This document shows positions 1-6,896 of a DNA stretch of 6,921 nucleotides, piece by piece. The stretch spans positions 1-6,921 of the forward strand of contig JAITAH010000280.1 in assembly GCA_031284225.1 (NCBI GenBank). The letters are read 5' to 3'. Origin of the DNA: Dysgonamonadaceae bacterium (GTDB lineage Bacteria > Bacteroidota > Bacteroidia > Bacteroidales > Azobacteroidaceae). The position numbers were made by a program, and so were the translations under genes. Each line of letters opens with the position of its first letter. Position 1 is the stretch's first letter. The notes below the pieces were generated by a model. That model made no database searches and had not been told where the DNA came from. It worked only from the letters and a program-made list of their open reading frames with translations.

Positions 1-1
1 G

Positions 2-1312
2 AACCGAACGGAAGCGACGCTCTATAACCGCATTTTCGTCGTTTCTGCTTACAATAATGTAACGAACTGGTTGCTGGAGCACAAGAAAACCGGCGAACCG
101 GGCGTTTACGCTAAATTCCGACACAACGAAGAATACGAAACCGCTTTGGACAATCTTTGTAACAAACTGTTGAACATCAACCAATCCATGGAATCCATCG
201 GCTTGAATACGGCCGAAGCAAACCGATTTATCCAATACCGCATCGAACAGGCGAAAACTTATTTATCGTCCATGTATCAGGTACTGGCTTCGGGATACGT
301 GGAAAAAAGCAGTATTTATTTGGCTGCCCGCGAAATATTGGCGTCGCTGGGAGAAGCTCATTCGGCGTGGAACACGGTTAATGTTCTGAACAACAACGGA
401 ATCAATGCTACGTTTATCGACTTGTGCGGCTTCAACGACAACGAAATGCTGACGATCGACGAGCGTATTCACAAAGCTTTTCAGGGCATCGATTATTCCA
501 AAACCTTGTGCGTGGCTACCGGATACACCAAAGGAACGGAAGGTATTATGCGCGCTTTCGACCGAGGCTATTCCGAAGTTACTTTCAGCAAGATCGCCGT
601 TGATGTGAAAGCCGAAGAAGCCGTCATTCACAAGGAGTACCATCTTTCGAGCGCCGATCCGAAGTTGGTTGGCGTGGATAAATCCATTCCCGTCGGGAAA
701 ACCAATTACATCATTGCCGACCAGCTGGCCGACGTGGGCATGGAAGCCATTCATCCCAAAGCGGCAAAACCTCTGGAACTGGCGGGAATCAAAATCCGCA
801 TCAAAAACACGTTTGAACCCGATCATCCGGGCACGCTGATTTCCAACGATTATGTTTCGCCCGAACCGAAAATCGAAATTGTTTCGGGTACCGATAAAGT
901 GATCGCGTTTGAAGTGCACGACCCTTTGATGGTCGGCGAAGTGGGTTACGACCTGAAAATCATGCAGATAATGGCCAAATACGAAATCAGTTATATCCTG
1001 AAATCCACCAATGCCAACAGCATCACCATGGTTGTTTGGGACAAGCCGGCTGCTCATCAAATGTTGCAGGAAATGAAAAACCTGGTTTACCAACTGACGA
1101 TTAAGCCGGTAGCGCTTGTTTGTGCAATGGGAAGCAATATCGCTCATCCGGGTTTTCTCTACAGAGGGGCAAAAGCGTTAAGCGACAATAATATCAATAT
1201 CGAATGTTTCGGTCAATCGCTGAAGCAGGTCAATATGCAATTTGTCATTCAACGGGAACAATACGCCCAAGCGGTAATCGCTCTGAACAATGCGCTTTGT
1301 TTAAATAAATGA
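2..1312 (+). CDS. Aspartate kinase, divergent two-ACT type (5' end outside window)
   Basis: Phosphorylates L-aspartate with ATP, the first step towards lysine, threonine, methionine and diaminopimelate; cytosolic. The frame is open from base 2, so the start and the N-terminal K-x-GGTS nucleotide loop lie upstream. The TTG at 71 is an internal leucine, because the residues before it (RIFVVSAYNNVT) match the conserved aspartokinase 'VSA..gvT' segment. Counting from that TTG, visible motifs are SLGE at 92-95 (substrate-binding Glu), the GYTKGTEG loop at 151-158, FDRGYSEVTF at 163-172 in place of the usual LGRGGSDxTA, SADPKLV at 194-200, and HPKAAKPLELAGI at 228-240. Two ACT domains follow at about 266-330 and 344-410, the second with the usual GSNIAHPGFLYRGAKAL helix start. 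These are typical feedback sites for lysine or threonine. The sequence recalls, from memory, the specialised aspartokinase of ectoine clusters (Ask_Ect), but no ectABC is visible. Family is certain; the effector is unknown. Confidence 0.93.
   Translation, partial: NRTEATLYNRIFVVSAYNNVTNWLLEHKKTGEPGVYAKFRHNEEYETALDNLCNKLLNINQSMESIGLNTAEANRFIQYRIEQAKTYLSSMYQVLASGYVEKSSIYLAAREILASLGEAHSAWNTVNVLNNNGINATFIDLCGFNDNEMLTIDERIHKAFQGIDYSKTLCVATGYTKGTEGIMRAFDRGYSEVTFSKIAVDVKAEEAVIHKEYHLSSADPKLVGVDKSIPVGKTNYIIADQLADVGMEAIHPKAAKPLELAGIKIRIKNTFEPDHPGTLISNDYVSPEPKIEIVSGTDKVIAFEVHDPLMVGEVGYDLKIMQIMAKYEISYILKSTNANSITMVVWDKPAAHQMLQEMKNLVYQLTIKPVALVCAMGSNIAHPGFLYRGAKALSDNNINIECFGQSLKQVNMQFVIQREQYAQAVIALNNALCLNK
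1309..1312 (+). promoter_or_regulatory. ATGA stop/start overlap, aspartokinase to marC
   Basis: The kinase stop TGA (1310-1312) overlaps the ATG (1309-1311) of the MarC-family gene. No purine-rich ribosome-binding site precedes the ATG (the upstream bases are T- and A-rich), so reinitiation by ribosomes finishing the kinase is likely. A second in-frame ATG at 1315 could be used instead, which would remove the overlap. Confidence 0.6.
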
Positions 1313-1899
1313 TTATGGGAACGTTTAATTTTCAGGATTTTATCAGCGCGTTTATCGTGCTTTTCGCCATCATCGACGTAACAGGCTCCATGCCTATTTT
1401 TGTGGATTTGAGGAGCAGGCACAAGACATTCAGTCCATTAAAAGCCTCGTTCTTTTCATTTCTCATCCTGCTGGCTTTCTTCTTTATCGGCGAAGGGATC
1501 CTGCGGCTGTTCAGCGTCGATGTATCCTCTTTTGCCGTAGCCGGAGCCATTGTTCTGTTTGTTATCGGCTGCGAAATGACGTTCGGCATAGAAATTTTCA
1601 AGTTGGATGGCCCCAGCAACAATGCCACGATGATTCCAATCATTTTTCCCCTGCTGGCGGGACCGGGCGCATTCACCGCACTGCTTTCTCTGAAAGCGGA
1701 ATACAGTTCGTTAGTCATTATCCTCGCTTTAACGCTCAATATTATTATCGTATATTTTGTAATGCGAAATGTCAACTGGGTAGAAAAACGAATGGGGAAA
1801 GGCGGCATATACGTGCTCCGTAAATTCTTCGGCGTTATACTCTTAGCAATAGCGGTCAAACTTTTCATGGGAAATATAACTCATTTATTAGGCAATTAA
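1309..1899 (+). CDS. MarC/SnatA-family integral membrane protein
   Basis: An inner-membrane protein of 196 residues, close to the usual MarC length of about 200. Six hydrophobic segments can be read at about 10-32, 45-67, 73-93, 107-127, 134-152 and 167-187. The family's two related signatures are present: DVTGSMPIFVDL at 23-34 in the first half and IIFPLLAGPGAFTALL at 111-126 in the second, which reflects the internal duplication typical of the family. MarC was once named for multiple antibiotic resistance, but that role is not supported for the family. An archaeal member, SnatA, transports small neutral amino acids, so amino-acid export or uptake is the best guess here. The gene overlaps the aspartokinase and lies 9 bases before another transporter, which fits that idea. 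The start could be ATG 1309 or ATG 1315. Substrate is unknown. Confidence 0.9.
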   Translation: MIMGTFNFQDFISAFIVLFAIIDVTGSMPIFVDLRSRHKTFSPLKASFFSFLILLAFFFIGEGILRLFSVDVSSFAVAGAIVLFVIGCEMTFGIEIFKLDGPSNNATMIPIIFPLLAGPGAFTALLSLKAEYSSLVIILALTLNIIIVYFVMRNVNWVEKRMGKGGIYVLRKFFGVILLAIAVKLFMGNITHLLGN

Positions 1900-1908
1900 C
1901 AGAAAATT

Positions 1909-3579
1909 ATGAACTGGTTATCGGAATTATTTTGGGGCGAAGGCGTCGCCCACACGGTTTTATTGTTTGCAGCGGTCATCGCCATAGGTATTCCTTTAGG
2001 AAAAATCAAAATTTTCGGCATTTCATTGGGCATCACTTTTGTCCTTTTTATAGGCGTTCTGCTGGGGCATTTCGGATTTCAGGTCGATCACAATATCTTG
2101 CATTTTATGAAAGAATTTGGCTTGATCCTTTTTGTTTATTCGGTAGGATTACAAGTCGGCCCCGGATTTTTTGCTTCCTTTAAAAAAGGCGGAATTACGC
2201 TCAACATGTTGGCGGTGGGAATTGTCGTTTTGGGAGTCATCATCACGCTAATTCTGCATTACATCACCCATATTCCCATGCAAACGATGGTCGGCATCAT
2301 GTCGGGAGCCGTAACCAATACGCCCGGATTAGGCGCCGCCCAACAAGCTTTCTCCGATATGAGCGGCATACAGGATTCGACCATTGCATTGGGTTATGCA
2401 GTAGCTTATCCTTTGGCTGTCATCGGCATTATCTCTTCGATTATGGTGTTGAAATACATTTTTAAAGTCAATACCGAAAAAGAAACCGATGATTTGAACC
2501 GAATTCAAAACACGGAAGAACGCATCGAATTGATTTCACTGGAAGTGAGCAATCCGGCTCTTTATGGAAAAAGCATTCACGATATTCACCGGTTGATAGA
2601 ACGCAAATTTATCATATCAAGAGTATTACACCAAGCGACGAATCAAATCGAAGTTCCTTCTTCCCAAACCTTGTTGCACGAAAAGGACAAAATCTATGTT
2701 GCCACGACGCCTAAAAACCAAAGCGCCGTAACGGCTTTTCTGGGTCATGCCATTGAAATGGGACAGGATGAATGGGACATGCTGGATACGCATCTGGTAT
2801 CGCGTCGCATCCTGATTTCCAAAGCGGGCGTTAACGGACGTCCCATTCGGCAACTGAATTTCCGGGCAAATTTCGGCGTCAATATTACCCGTGTCAACCG
2901 GTCGGGGGTGGATTTGATTGCAGATCCCAACCTGCAACTGCAAATCGGCGACCGGGTAACGGTTGTCGGCGACGAAAATGCTATCAAAAGCGCAGAACGC
3001 TTTCTGGGCAACCAAATGAAACGTTTACGAGAACCTAACTTGATACCGATCTTCATCGGAATCTTTTTCGGCGTATTATTGGGAAGCATCCCCTTCACGT
3101 TTCCGGGCATTCCGCAACCGGTAAAACTTGGCTTGGCCGGCGGCCCGCTCATCGTAGCCATTTTAATCAGCATCTTCGGCCCCAAATATCATCTGGTTAC
3201 CTATACCACCATGAGCGCCAACCTTATGCTGCGGGAAATCGGCATCTGCCTTTTCTTGGCTTGCGTGGGATTGGGCGCCGGCGAAAACTTCGTATCGACC
3301 ATTGTTAACGATGGCGGCTTAAACTGGATCGGATACGGCGTTATCATCACCATGATTCCCCTGCTCATTATCGGAATTATTGGCCGGTCGGTATTTCATA
3401 TCAACTACTATACGTTAATGGGATTATTGGCCGGAAGCACCACCGATCCGCCCGCTTTGGCCTATTCCAATGCCACCGCAGGAAACGATGCCCCGGCGGT
3501 CGGCTATGCCACGGTTTATCCGCTAACTATGTTTCTGAGAGTGCTGTGCGCACAACTCTTGATCCTGTTTTTTTGCTAA
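1909..3579 (+). CDS. YidE/AspT-like transporter with two RCK_C domains (AAE family)
   Basis: A 556-residue inner-membrane protein of the aspartate:alanine exchanger (AAE) type, nearly the length of E. coli YidE. The architecture is membrane half 1 (about 13-186), two cytosolic RCK_C/TrkA_C domains (about 206-282 and 292-370), then membrane half 2 (about 377-556). The halves are duplicated: SGAVTNTPGLGAA at 132-144 pairs with AGSTTDPPALAYS at 508-520, and GYAVAYPL at 162-169 pairs with GYATVYPL at 532-539. The TNTPGLGAA-like loops are the expected substrate-path signatures. The RCK_C pair is a ligand-sensing module; in other transporters such domains bind small regulators, including cyclic di-AMP. 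The substrate is not proven: AspT exchanges aspartate for alanine, but most relatives are uncharacterised. Co-location with an aspartokinase makes a C4 acid or amino acid plausible. ATG 1909 follows marC by 9 bases with no clear Shine-Dalgarno sequence. Confidence 0.92.
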   Translation: MNWLSELFWGEGVAHTVLLFAAVIAIGIPLGKIKIFGISLGITFVLFIGVLLGHFGFQVDHNILHFMKEFGLILFVYSVGLQVGPGFFASFKKGGITLNMLAVGIVVLGVIITLILHYITHIPMQTMVGIMSGAVTNTPGLGAAQQAFSDMSGIQDSTIALGYAVAYPLAVIGIISSIMVLKYIFKVNTEKETDDLNRIQNTEERIELISLEVSNPALYGKSIHDIHRLIERKFIISRVLHQATNQIEVPSSQTLLHEKDKIYVATTPKNQSAVTAFLGHAIEMGQDEWDMLDTHLVSRRILISKAGVNGRPIRQLNFRANFGVNITRVNRSGVDLIADPNLQLQIGDRVTVVGDENAIKSAERFLGNQMKRLREPNLIPIFIGIFFGVLLGSIPFTFPGIPQPVKLGLAGGPLIVAILISIFGPKYHLVTYTTMSANLMLREIGICLFLACVGLGAGENFVSTIVNDGGLNWIGYGVIITMIPLLIIGIIGRSVFHINYYTLMGLLAGSTTDPPALAYSNATAGNDAPAVGYATVYPLTMFLRVLCAQLLILFFC

Positions 3580-3597
3580 ACCATTAAATGTAAACAA

Positions 3598-4653
3598 ATG
3601 CTGAACAAAATTATTTCCGAAAATAGTATTCAAAAAGCGAAAAAGATCATCGAGCATTGCCGGAAAATCGTAATCGTTACGCACGTTGCCCCCGACGGGG
3701 ATGCAATCGGCTCTTCTCTGGCTTTGTATCATTTTCTTTTGGAATGGGGAAAAGAAGTCAATGTACTGGTCCCCAATAATTTTCCGAGTTCGTTCAAATG
3801 GATGGACGGCGCCAAGGATATTATTATCGCCGAATGGCAGGCAAATACGGCTAAAGAACTGATGTCTGCCGCCGATCTGATCTTTTGCTTGGATTTCAAT
3901 GCGCCGAAGCGGGTCGATCAACTGTCGTCGGAGCTGGAGGCTTCCCGTGCACAAAAAATCATGATCGATCATCATCCCTGCCCGTTAGAGTTTTGCGATG
4001 TAACTATTTCTCATCCGGAAATATCTTCTACCAGCGAACTGATTTTCCGTTTCATCTGCCGCATGGGAATGTTCGATTATATGAACCGGTCTTGCGCCGA
4101 ATCTATCTATACGGGCATGATGGACGATACCGGCGCTTTTACCTACAATTCCAACCACCGGCATATTTATTATATTATCGGCGAATTACTGGAAAAAGGA
4201 ATTGATAAAGATGCTATTTACGACAAAGTGTATCATCATTATTCCGTCAACCGGCTTCGCTTACAAGGCTATCTTCTGCATGAGAAAATGAAAATTTATG
4301 AAAACTATCACACCGCCCTGATAACGGTTTCGCAGGAAGAGCAGCAACGTTTTCAATGCAAAAAGGGCGATATGGAGGGTTTCTCCAACATGCCTCTGAG
4401 TATCGACGGGATTCTGTTTGCGGGATTTATTCGGGAAGATGAAAACAAGGTGAAAATTTCTCTCCGTTCCAAAGGAGATTTTCCAACGAACCGGTTTGCT
4501 GCTGAGGTCTTCAATGGCGGCGGTCATCTCAATGCTTCCGGCGGGGAATTTTTGGGTAGTCTGGAGGATGCTATTGCTCGGTTTGAAGATGCTTTACCCC
4601 GGTACAACGAACAGTTAACGTTTTTTACGGCTCATCCAACCCCCGATCTTTAA
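3598..4653 (+). CDS. nrnA: DHH/DHHA1 phosphoesterase, NrnA/DhhP type
   Basis: A soluble, Mn-dependent phosphoesterase of 351 residues, the normal length for stand-alone DHH/DHHA1 proteins. Members degrade short oligoribonucleotides (nanoRNA), remove the 3' phosphate of pAp, or hydrolyse pApA and cyclic di-AMP; sequence alone does not decide which. All metal-binding motifs are intact: THVAPDGDAIGSS at 28-40 (H29, D33, D35), CLDFNAP at 97-103 (D99), IDHHPCP at 123-129 (the DHH), and MMDDTGAF at 174-181. The C-terminal DHHA1 domain carries SLRSKGDFP at 288-296 and the substrate-binding FNGGGHLNASGG at 305-316. ATG 3598 gives the expected short lead before motif I. It lies 18 bases after the transporter stop, so it may share that transcript. 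The gene symbol is by family; DhhP/GdpP-like cyclic-dinucleotide activity is the main alternative. Confidence 0.93.
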   Translation: MLNKIISENSIQKAKKIIEHCRKIVIVTHVAPDGDAIGSSLALYHFLLEWGKEVNVLVPNNFPSSFKWMDGAKDIIIAEWQANTAKELMSAADLIFCLDFNAPKRVDQLSSELEASRAQKIMIDHHPCPLEFCDVTISHPEISSTSELIFRFICRMGMFDYMNRSCAESIYTGMMDDTGAFTYNSNHRHIYYIIGELLEKGIDKDAIYDKVYHHYSVNRLRLQGYLLHEKMKIYENYHTALITVSQEEQQRFQCKKGDMEGFSNMPLSIDGILFAGFIREDENKVKISLRSKGDFPTNRFAAEVFNGGGHLNASGGEFLGSLEDAIARFEDALPRYNEQLTFFTAHPTPDL

Positions 4654-4663
4654 TTTTTTTCAC

Positions 4664-4671
4664 TATCTTTG
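4664..4671 (+). promoter_or_regulatory. Bacteroidota-type -7 promoter element (TATCTTTG)
   Basis: TATCTTTG matches the Bacteroidota sigma-factor -7 consensus TAnnTTTG at every fixed position. It lies in the only gap of the window long enough for a promoter, 10 bases after the nrnA stop and 12 bases before ATG 4684. No good TTG/TTTG element is seen at the -33 spacing; a run of seven Ts (4654-4660) lies just upstream instead. Transcription would start near 4674-4676, giving a very short leader. It would drive the lipoprotein, glmM and the small downstream gene. Confidence 0.6.
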
Positions 4672-4683
4672 CCGGAAATTCAA

Positions 4684-5253
4684 ATGGATATGAAGAAAAC
4701 AGTCGTTTTTATATTGTCGTCGATCTGTCTGGGATTAGCCGCTGTTTCTTGCGACAACTCAAAGAGCATGCAGGAATACATTCGCGAAGAAAAAAAATCT
4801 ATCGAACGGTATCTGCTTTCACAGAAAATTGATGTGTTGACCGAATATCCTAAAGACAGCATTTTCAAGGAAAACCAGTATTATAAAACCAGCGACGGCC
4901 TCTACATGCACGTAGCCGATCGCGGGAACCCGACTCACCGGGCTGAAGCTTACGACGAAGTGCTGGTGCGTTTCGATTATTTTTACTACATCAAAAGCTA
5001 CGTATCCGGCGTAACAGACAGTATCGTATTGAATTATCTGTATTTACCGATTACTTTCAAGTACGGAATACCGGGAAGTTACAGTAACGATCCGGCCGGA
5101 TTGGCTTGTAATGGGTTTGCTGTTCCGCTCTCGTATGTGGGCGAAGGAGCCGTGGTCGATCTGATTATTCCGTCCGAATTGGGGAATACCTCCGATAACA
5201 GCAGCTTTGCGCCCGTGTTTTACAAAAATCTGAAATATACAAAATTCCGTTAA
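4684..5253 (+). CDS. DUF4827-like lipoprotein, FKBP-related
   Basis: A predicted secreted lipoprotein of 189 residues with no known enzymatic role. The signal peptide has basic residues KK at 4-5, a hydrophobic stretch at 7-21, and a lipobox-like AVSC ending at Cys23, followed by D-N-S. A charged, probably helical stretch follows (about 28-47, EYIREEKKSIERYLL). From about residue 70 the layout resembles FKBP-type peptidyl-prolyl isomerases: SDGLYMHVADRG (70-81) matches the usual first strand, and VDLIIPSELG (158-167) matches the FKBP 'iPxelgyG' strand and loop. The aromatic pocket residues are not clearly kept, so activity is doubtful. I believe this is the Bacteroidales DUF4827 family. A longer reading from TTG 4669 is rejected because it starts inside the promoter element; ATG 4690 is an alternative. 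It sits 3 bases before glmM, suggesting co-transcription. Confidence 0.82.
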   Translation: MDMKKTVVFILSSICLGLAAVSCDNSKSMQEYIREEKKSIERYLLSQKIDVLTEYPKDSIFKENQYYKTSDGLYMHVADRGNPTHRAEAYDEVLVRFDYFYYIKSYVSGVTDSIVLNYLYLPITFKYGIPGSYSNDPAGLACNGFAVPLSYVGEGAVVDLIIPSELGNTSDNSSFAPVFYKNLKYTKFR

Positions 5254-5256
5254 TCC

Positions 5257-6624
5257 ATGTCGTTAATCAAATCTATTTCCGGTATTCGCGGAACGATTGG
5301 AGGGGCCTCCGGCGAAGGTCTTTCGCCGGTCGATATTGTCAAATTCACCGCGGCCTACGCTACGTTGATACAAAAACAGCCGGGCGCAAAAACCATTGTC
5401 GTGGGACGCGACGCCCGTATTTCCGGCGAAATGGTACGCCAACTCGTAACCGGCACCCTGTTAGGAATGGGGCTGGATGTGGTGGACATCGGCTTGGCCA
5501 CTACCCCAACCACCGAACTGGCGGTTACGATGGAAAAAGCCGCCGGTGGTATTATCCTGACCGCTTCGCACAACCCCAAACAGTGGAACGCCCTGAAATT
5601 ATTGAACGAAAAAGGCGAATTCCTAAATGCCGAAGAAGGCAATGAAATACTGCAAATTGCAGAAAAAGAATCGTTTGTGTTTGCCGGCATCGAACAGATC
5701 GGTCAACGGACAAGCGACGACTCTTATACCCAAAAACATATCAAGCACGTTCTTTCGCTTCCGCTTGTGGATGTGGATGCTATCCGGAAGGCCGATTTTA
5801 CAGTGGCTATCGACACAGTCAATTCCGTAGGAGGCATCGTTTTGCCGGAATTGCTCCAAGCGCTTGGCGTCCGGAAGGTTATCGCACTGAATTCTGAACC
5901 GACCGGTATTTTCGCTCACAATCCCGAACCGCTCCCCCAGCATCTAACCGAAATTGCAGAGGCGATGAAAACCCAAAAAGTCGATGTTGGTTTTGTCGTG
6001 GACCCGGATGTGGACAGGCTGGCCATTCTGACGGAAAAAGGCGACATGTTCGGCGAAGAATATACGCTCGTGGCGGTGGCCGATTACGTGCTGTCGCACA
6101 CGCCGGGCAATACGGTTTCCAACCTGAGTTCGACGCGGGCGTTGCGCGATGTTACTGAAAAACATGGATTTACTTACACGGCTTCGGCGGTGGGCGAAGT
6201 GAATGTCGTGGCGCAAATGAAAGCCACCCAAGCCGTTATTGGCGGCGAAGGCAATGGCGGAGTGATTTATCCGGCTTCGCATTACGGGCGCGATGCGCTG
6301 GTGGGTATTGCGCTGTTTTTAACACAATTAGCCAAATCCGGCCAAACCGTCAGCGAGTTGCGGGCTACCTATCCGAATTATTATATGGCGAAACAGCGGC
6401 TGGATCTGTCGCCCGATACGGATGTGGATGCGCTCCTGAACACGCTTAAAAACCGGTACGCCGCCTATCCCGTCAATGACATCGACGGCGTAAAAGTGGA
6501 TTTTCCCGACCGTTGGGTGCATTTCCGGAAATCCAACACCGAACCCATTATCCGCATTTACACCGAAGCGCCCTCGCCGGACGAGGCCGAGGCTTTGGCG
6601 CAGACGGTTATCGAATCCCTATGA
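5257..6624 (+). CDS. glmM: Phosphoglucosamine mutase, alpha-D-phosphohexomutase family
   Basis: Converts glucosamine-6-phosphate to glucosamine-1-phosphate on the route to UDP-GlcNAc for peptidoglycan and lipopolysaccharide; cytosolic. The 455 residues are full length with all four domains. The phosphoserine loop is TASHNP at 102-107 (Ser104), the Mg loop is DPDVDR at 249-254, the sugar-specificity loop is GGEGNGGVIYP at 329-339, and the C-terminal phosphate-binding loop is RKSNTEPIIRIYTE at 424-437. RGTIGG at 11-16 is the usual N-terminal motif. The DPDVDR and GEGNGG loops differ from E. coli GlmM (DGDGDR, GGExSGH) and resemble the archaeal-type GlmM subgroup. Phosphomannomutase or phosphoglucomutase activity is the alternative, since subfamily assignment rests on these loops. 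It starts 3 bases after the lipoprotein stop, so translation is probably coupled. Confidence 0.92.
   Translation: MSLIKSISGIRGTIGGASGEGLSPVDIVKFTAAYATLIQKQPGAKTIVVGRDARISGEMVRQLVTGTLLGMGLDVVDIGLATTPTTELAVTMEKAAGGIILTASHNPKQWNALKLLNEKGEFLNAEEGNEILQIAEKESFVFAGIEQIGQRTSDDSYTQKHIKHVLSLPLVDVDAIRKADFTVAIDTVNSVGGIVLPELLQALGVRKVIALNSEPTGIFAHNPEPLPQHLTEIAEAMKTQKVDVGFVVDPDVDRLAILTEKGDMFGEEYTLVAVADYVLSHTPGNTVSNLSSTRALRDVTEKHGFTYTASAVGEVNVVAQMKATQAVIGGEGNGGVIYPASHYGRDALVGIALFLTQLAKSGQTVSELRATYPNYYMAKQRLDLSPDTDVDALLNTLKNRYAAYPVNDIDGVKVDFPDRWVHFRKSNTEPIIRIYTEAPSPDEAEALAQTVIESL
6621..6624 (+). promoter_or_regulatory. ATGA stop/start overlap, glmM to small ORF
   Basis: The glmM stop TGA (6622-6624) overlaps ATG 6621-6623 of the following small gene. 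This overlap is the main reason for choosing ATG 6621 over an upstream in-frame start that would bury about 110 bases inside glmM. It implies coupled translation of the two. Confidence 0.6.
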
Positions 6625-6896
6625 ACGGCAAGCGCTTAGCGGCGCACTACGTTCTGTTGCCGGACGACCGGCTTCTGAAACAGCATTACGTCGAGCTGGA
6701 CGATGACAATCGTTTGCTCGGAGTTTTTCCTTTCCACCGAGAAATCGCCAATACGGTGTTTTACAATGGCATTCTGATGCTTTCCGGTCCTTCGGAAGCG
6801 GTAATAATCGACCTTTTGGAGCGAATCGACCTGCTCCGGACGGGATTCAGCGCCGACGATTGCCGGCGCCATCGCTACATCCGGCGCTTGGGGTGA
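6621..6896 (+). CDS. Small protein of unknown function (91 residues)
   Basis: I do not recognise a characterised family. The 91-residue product has no signal peptide or membrane segment and looks cytosolic. The first half reads as beta strands: RLAAHYVLLPDDRLLKQHYVEL (split here as strands at about 5-13 and 18-26), then DDDNRLLGVFPF at 27-38 and NTVFYNGILMLSG at 44-56. This pattern resembles the small N-terminal beta-sandwich of amidohydrolases, where 'fxxGILxPGF' leads into the metal-binding HxH barrel, but here the protein stops soon after and has no metal ligands. An acidic helix (EAVIIDLLERIDLLRTG, 59-75) and a basic C-terminus (CRRHRYIRRLG) follow. It overlaps glmM by ATGA, so it is probably translated with it. 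It is a real gene by position and coding character, but its function is open. Confidence 0.7.
   Translation: MNGKRLAAHYVLLPDDRLLKQHYVELDDDNRLLGVFPFHREIANTVFYNGILMLSGPSEAVIIDLLERIDLLRTGFSADDCRRHRYIRRLG

Noticed and set aside
263..1147. Long open frame on the minus strand (294 codons) opposite the aspartokinase
   Set aside because: It is fully covered by a well-supported kinase on the other strand, its translation is rich in F, H, R and N with no recognisable motif, and it arises from codon bias in the real gene.
1332..1868. Minus-strand open frame of 178 codons opposite the MarC-family gene
   Set aside because: No family features or sensible start context; the + strand protein has clear family motifs and membrane segments.
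2745..3185. Minus-strand frames opposite the transporter
   Set aside because: These are mirrors of the RCK_C and membrane coding sequence; two different minus frames are open over the same stretch, which argues for composition rather than genes.
3568..3574. Run of seven Ts near the transporter's last codons, considered as a frameshift site
   Set aside because: The frame reads through to a natural stop at the expected family length, so there is no sign of slippage.
4621..4660. T-rich stretch at the end of nrnA, considered as an intrinsic terminator
   Set aside because: No GC-rich inverted repeat precedes the T run at 4654-4660; the bases before it are C-rich on one side only.
6513..6620. Upstream extension of the last small gene into glmM
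   Set aside because: It would overlap the conserved phosphate-binding end of glmM by over 100 bases and adds unconserved-looking sequence; ATG 6621 in the ATGA overlap is the better start.
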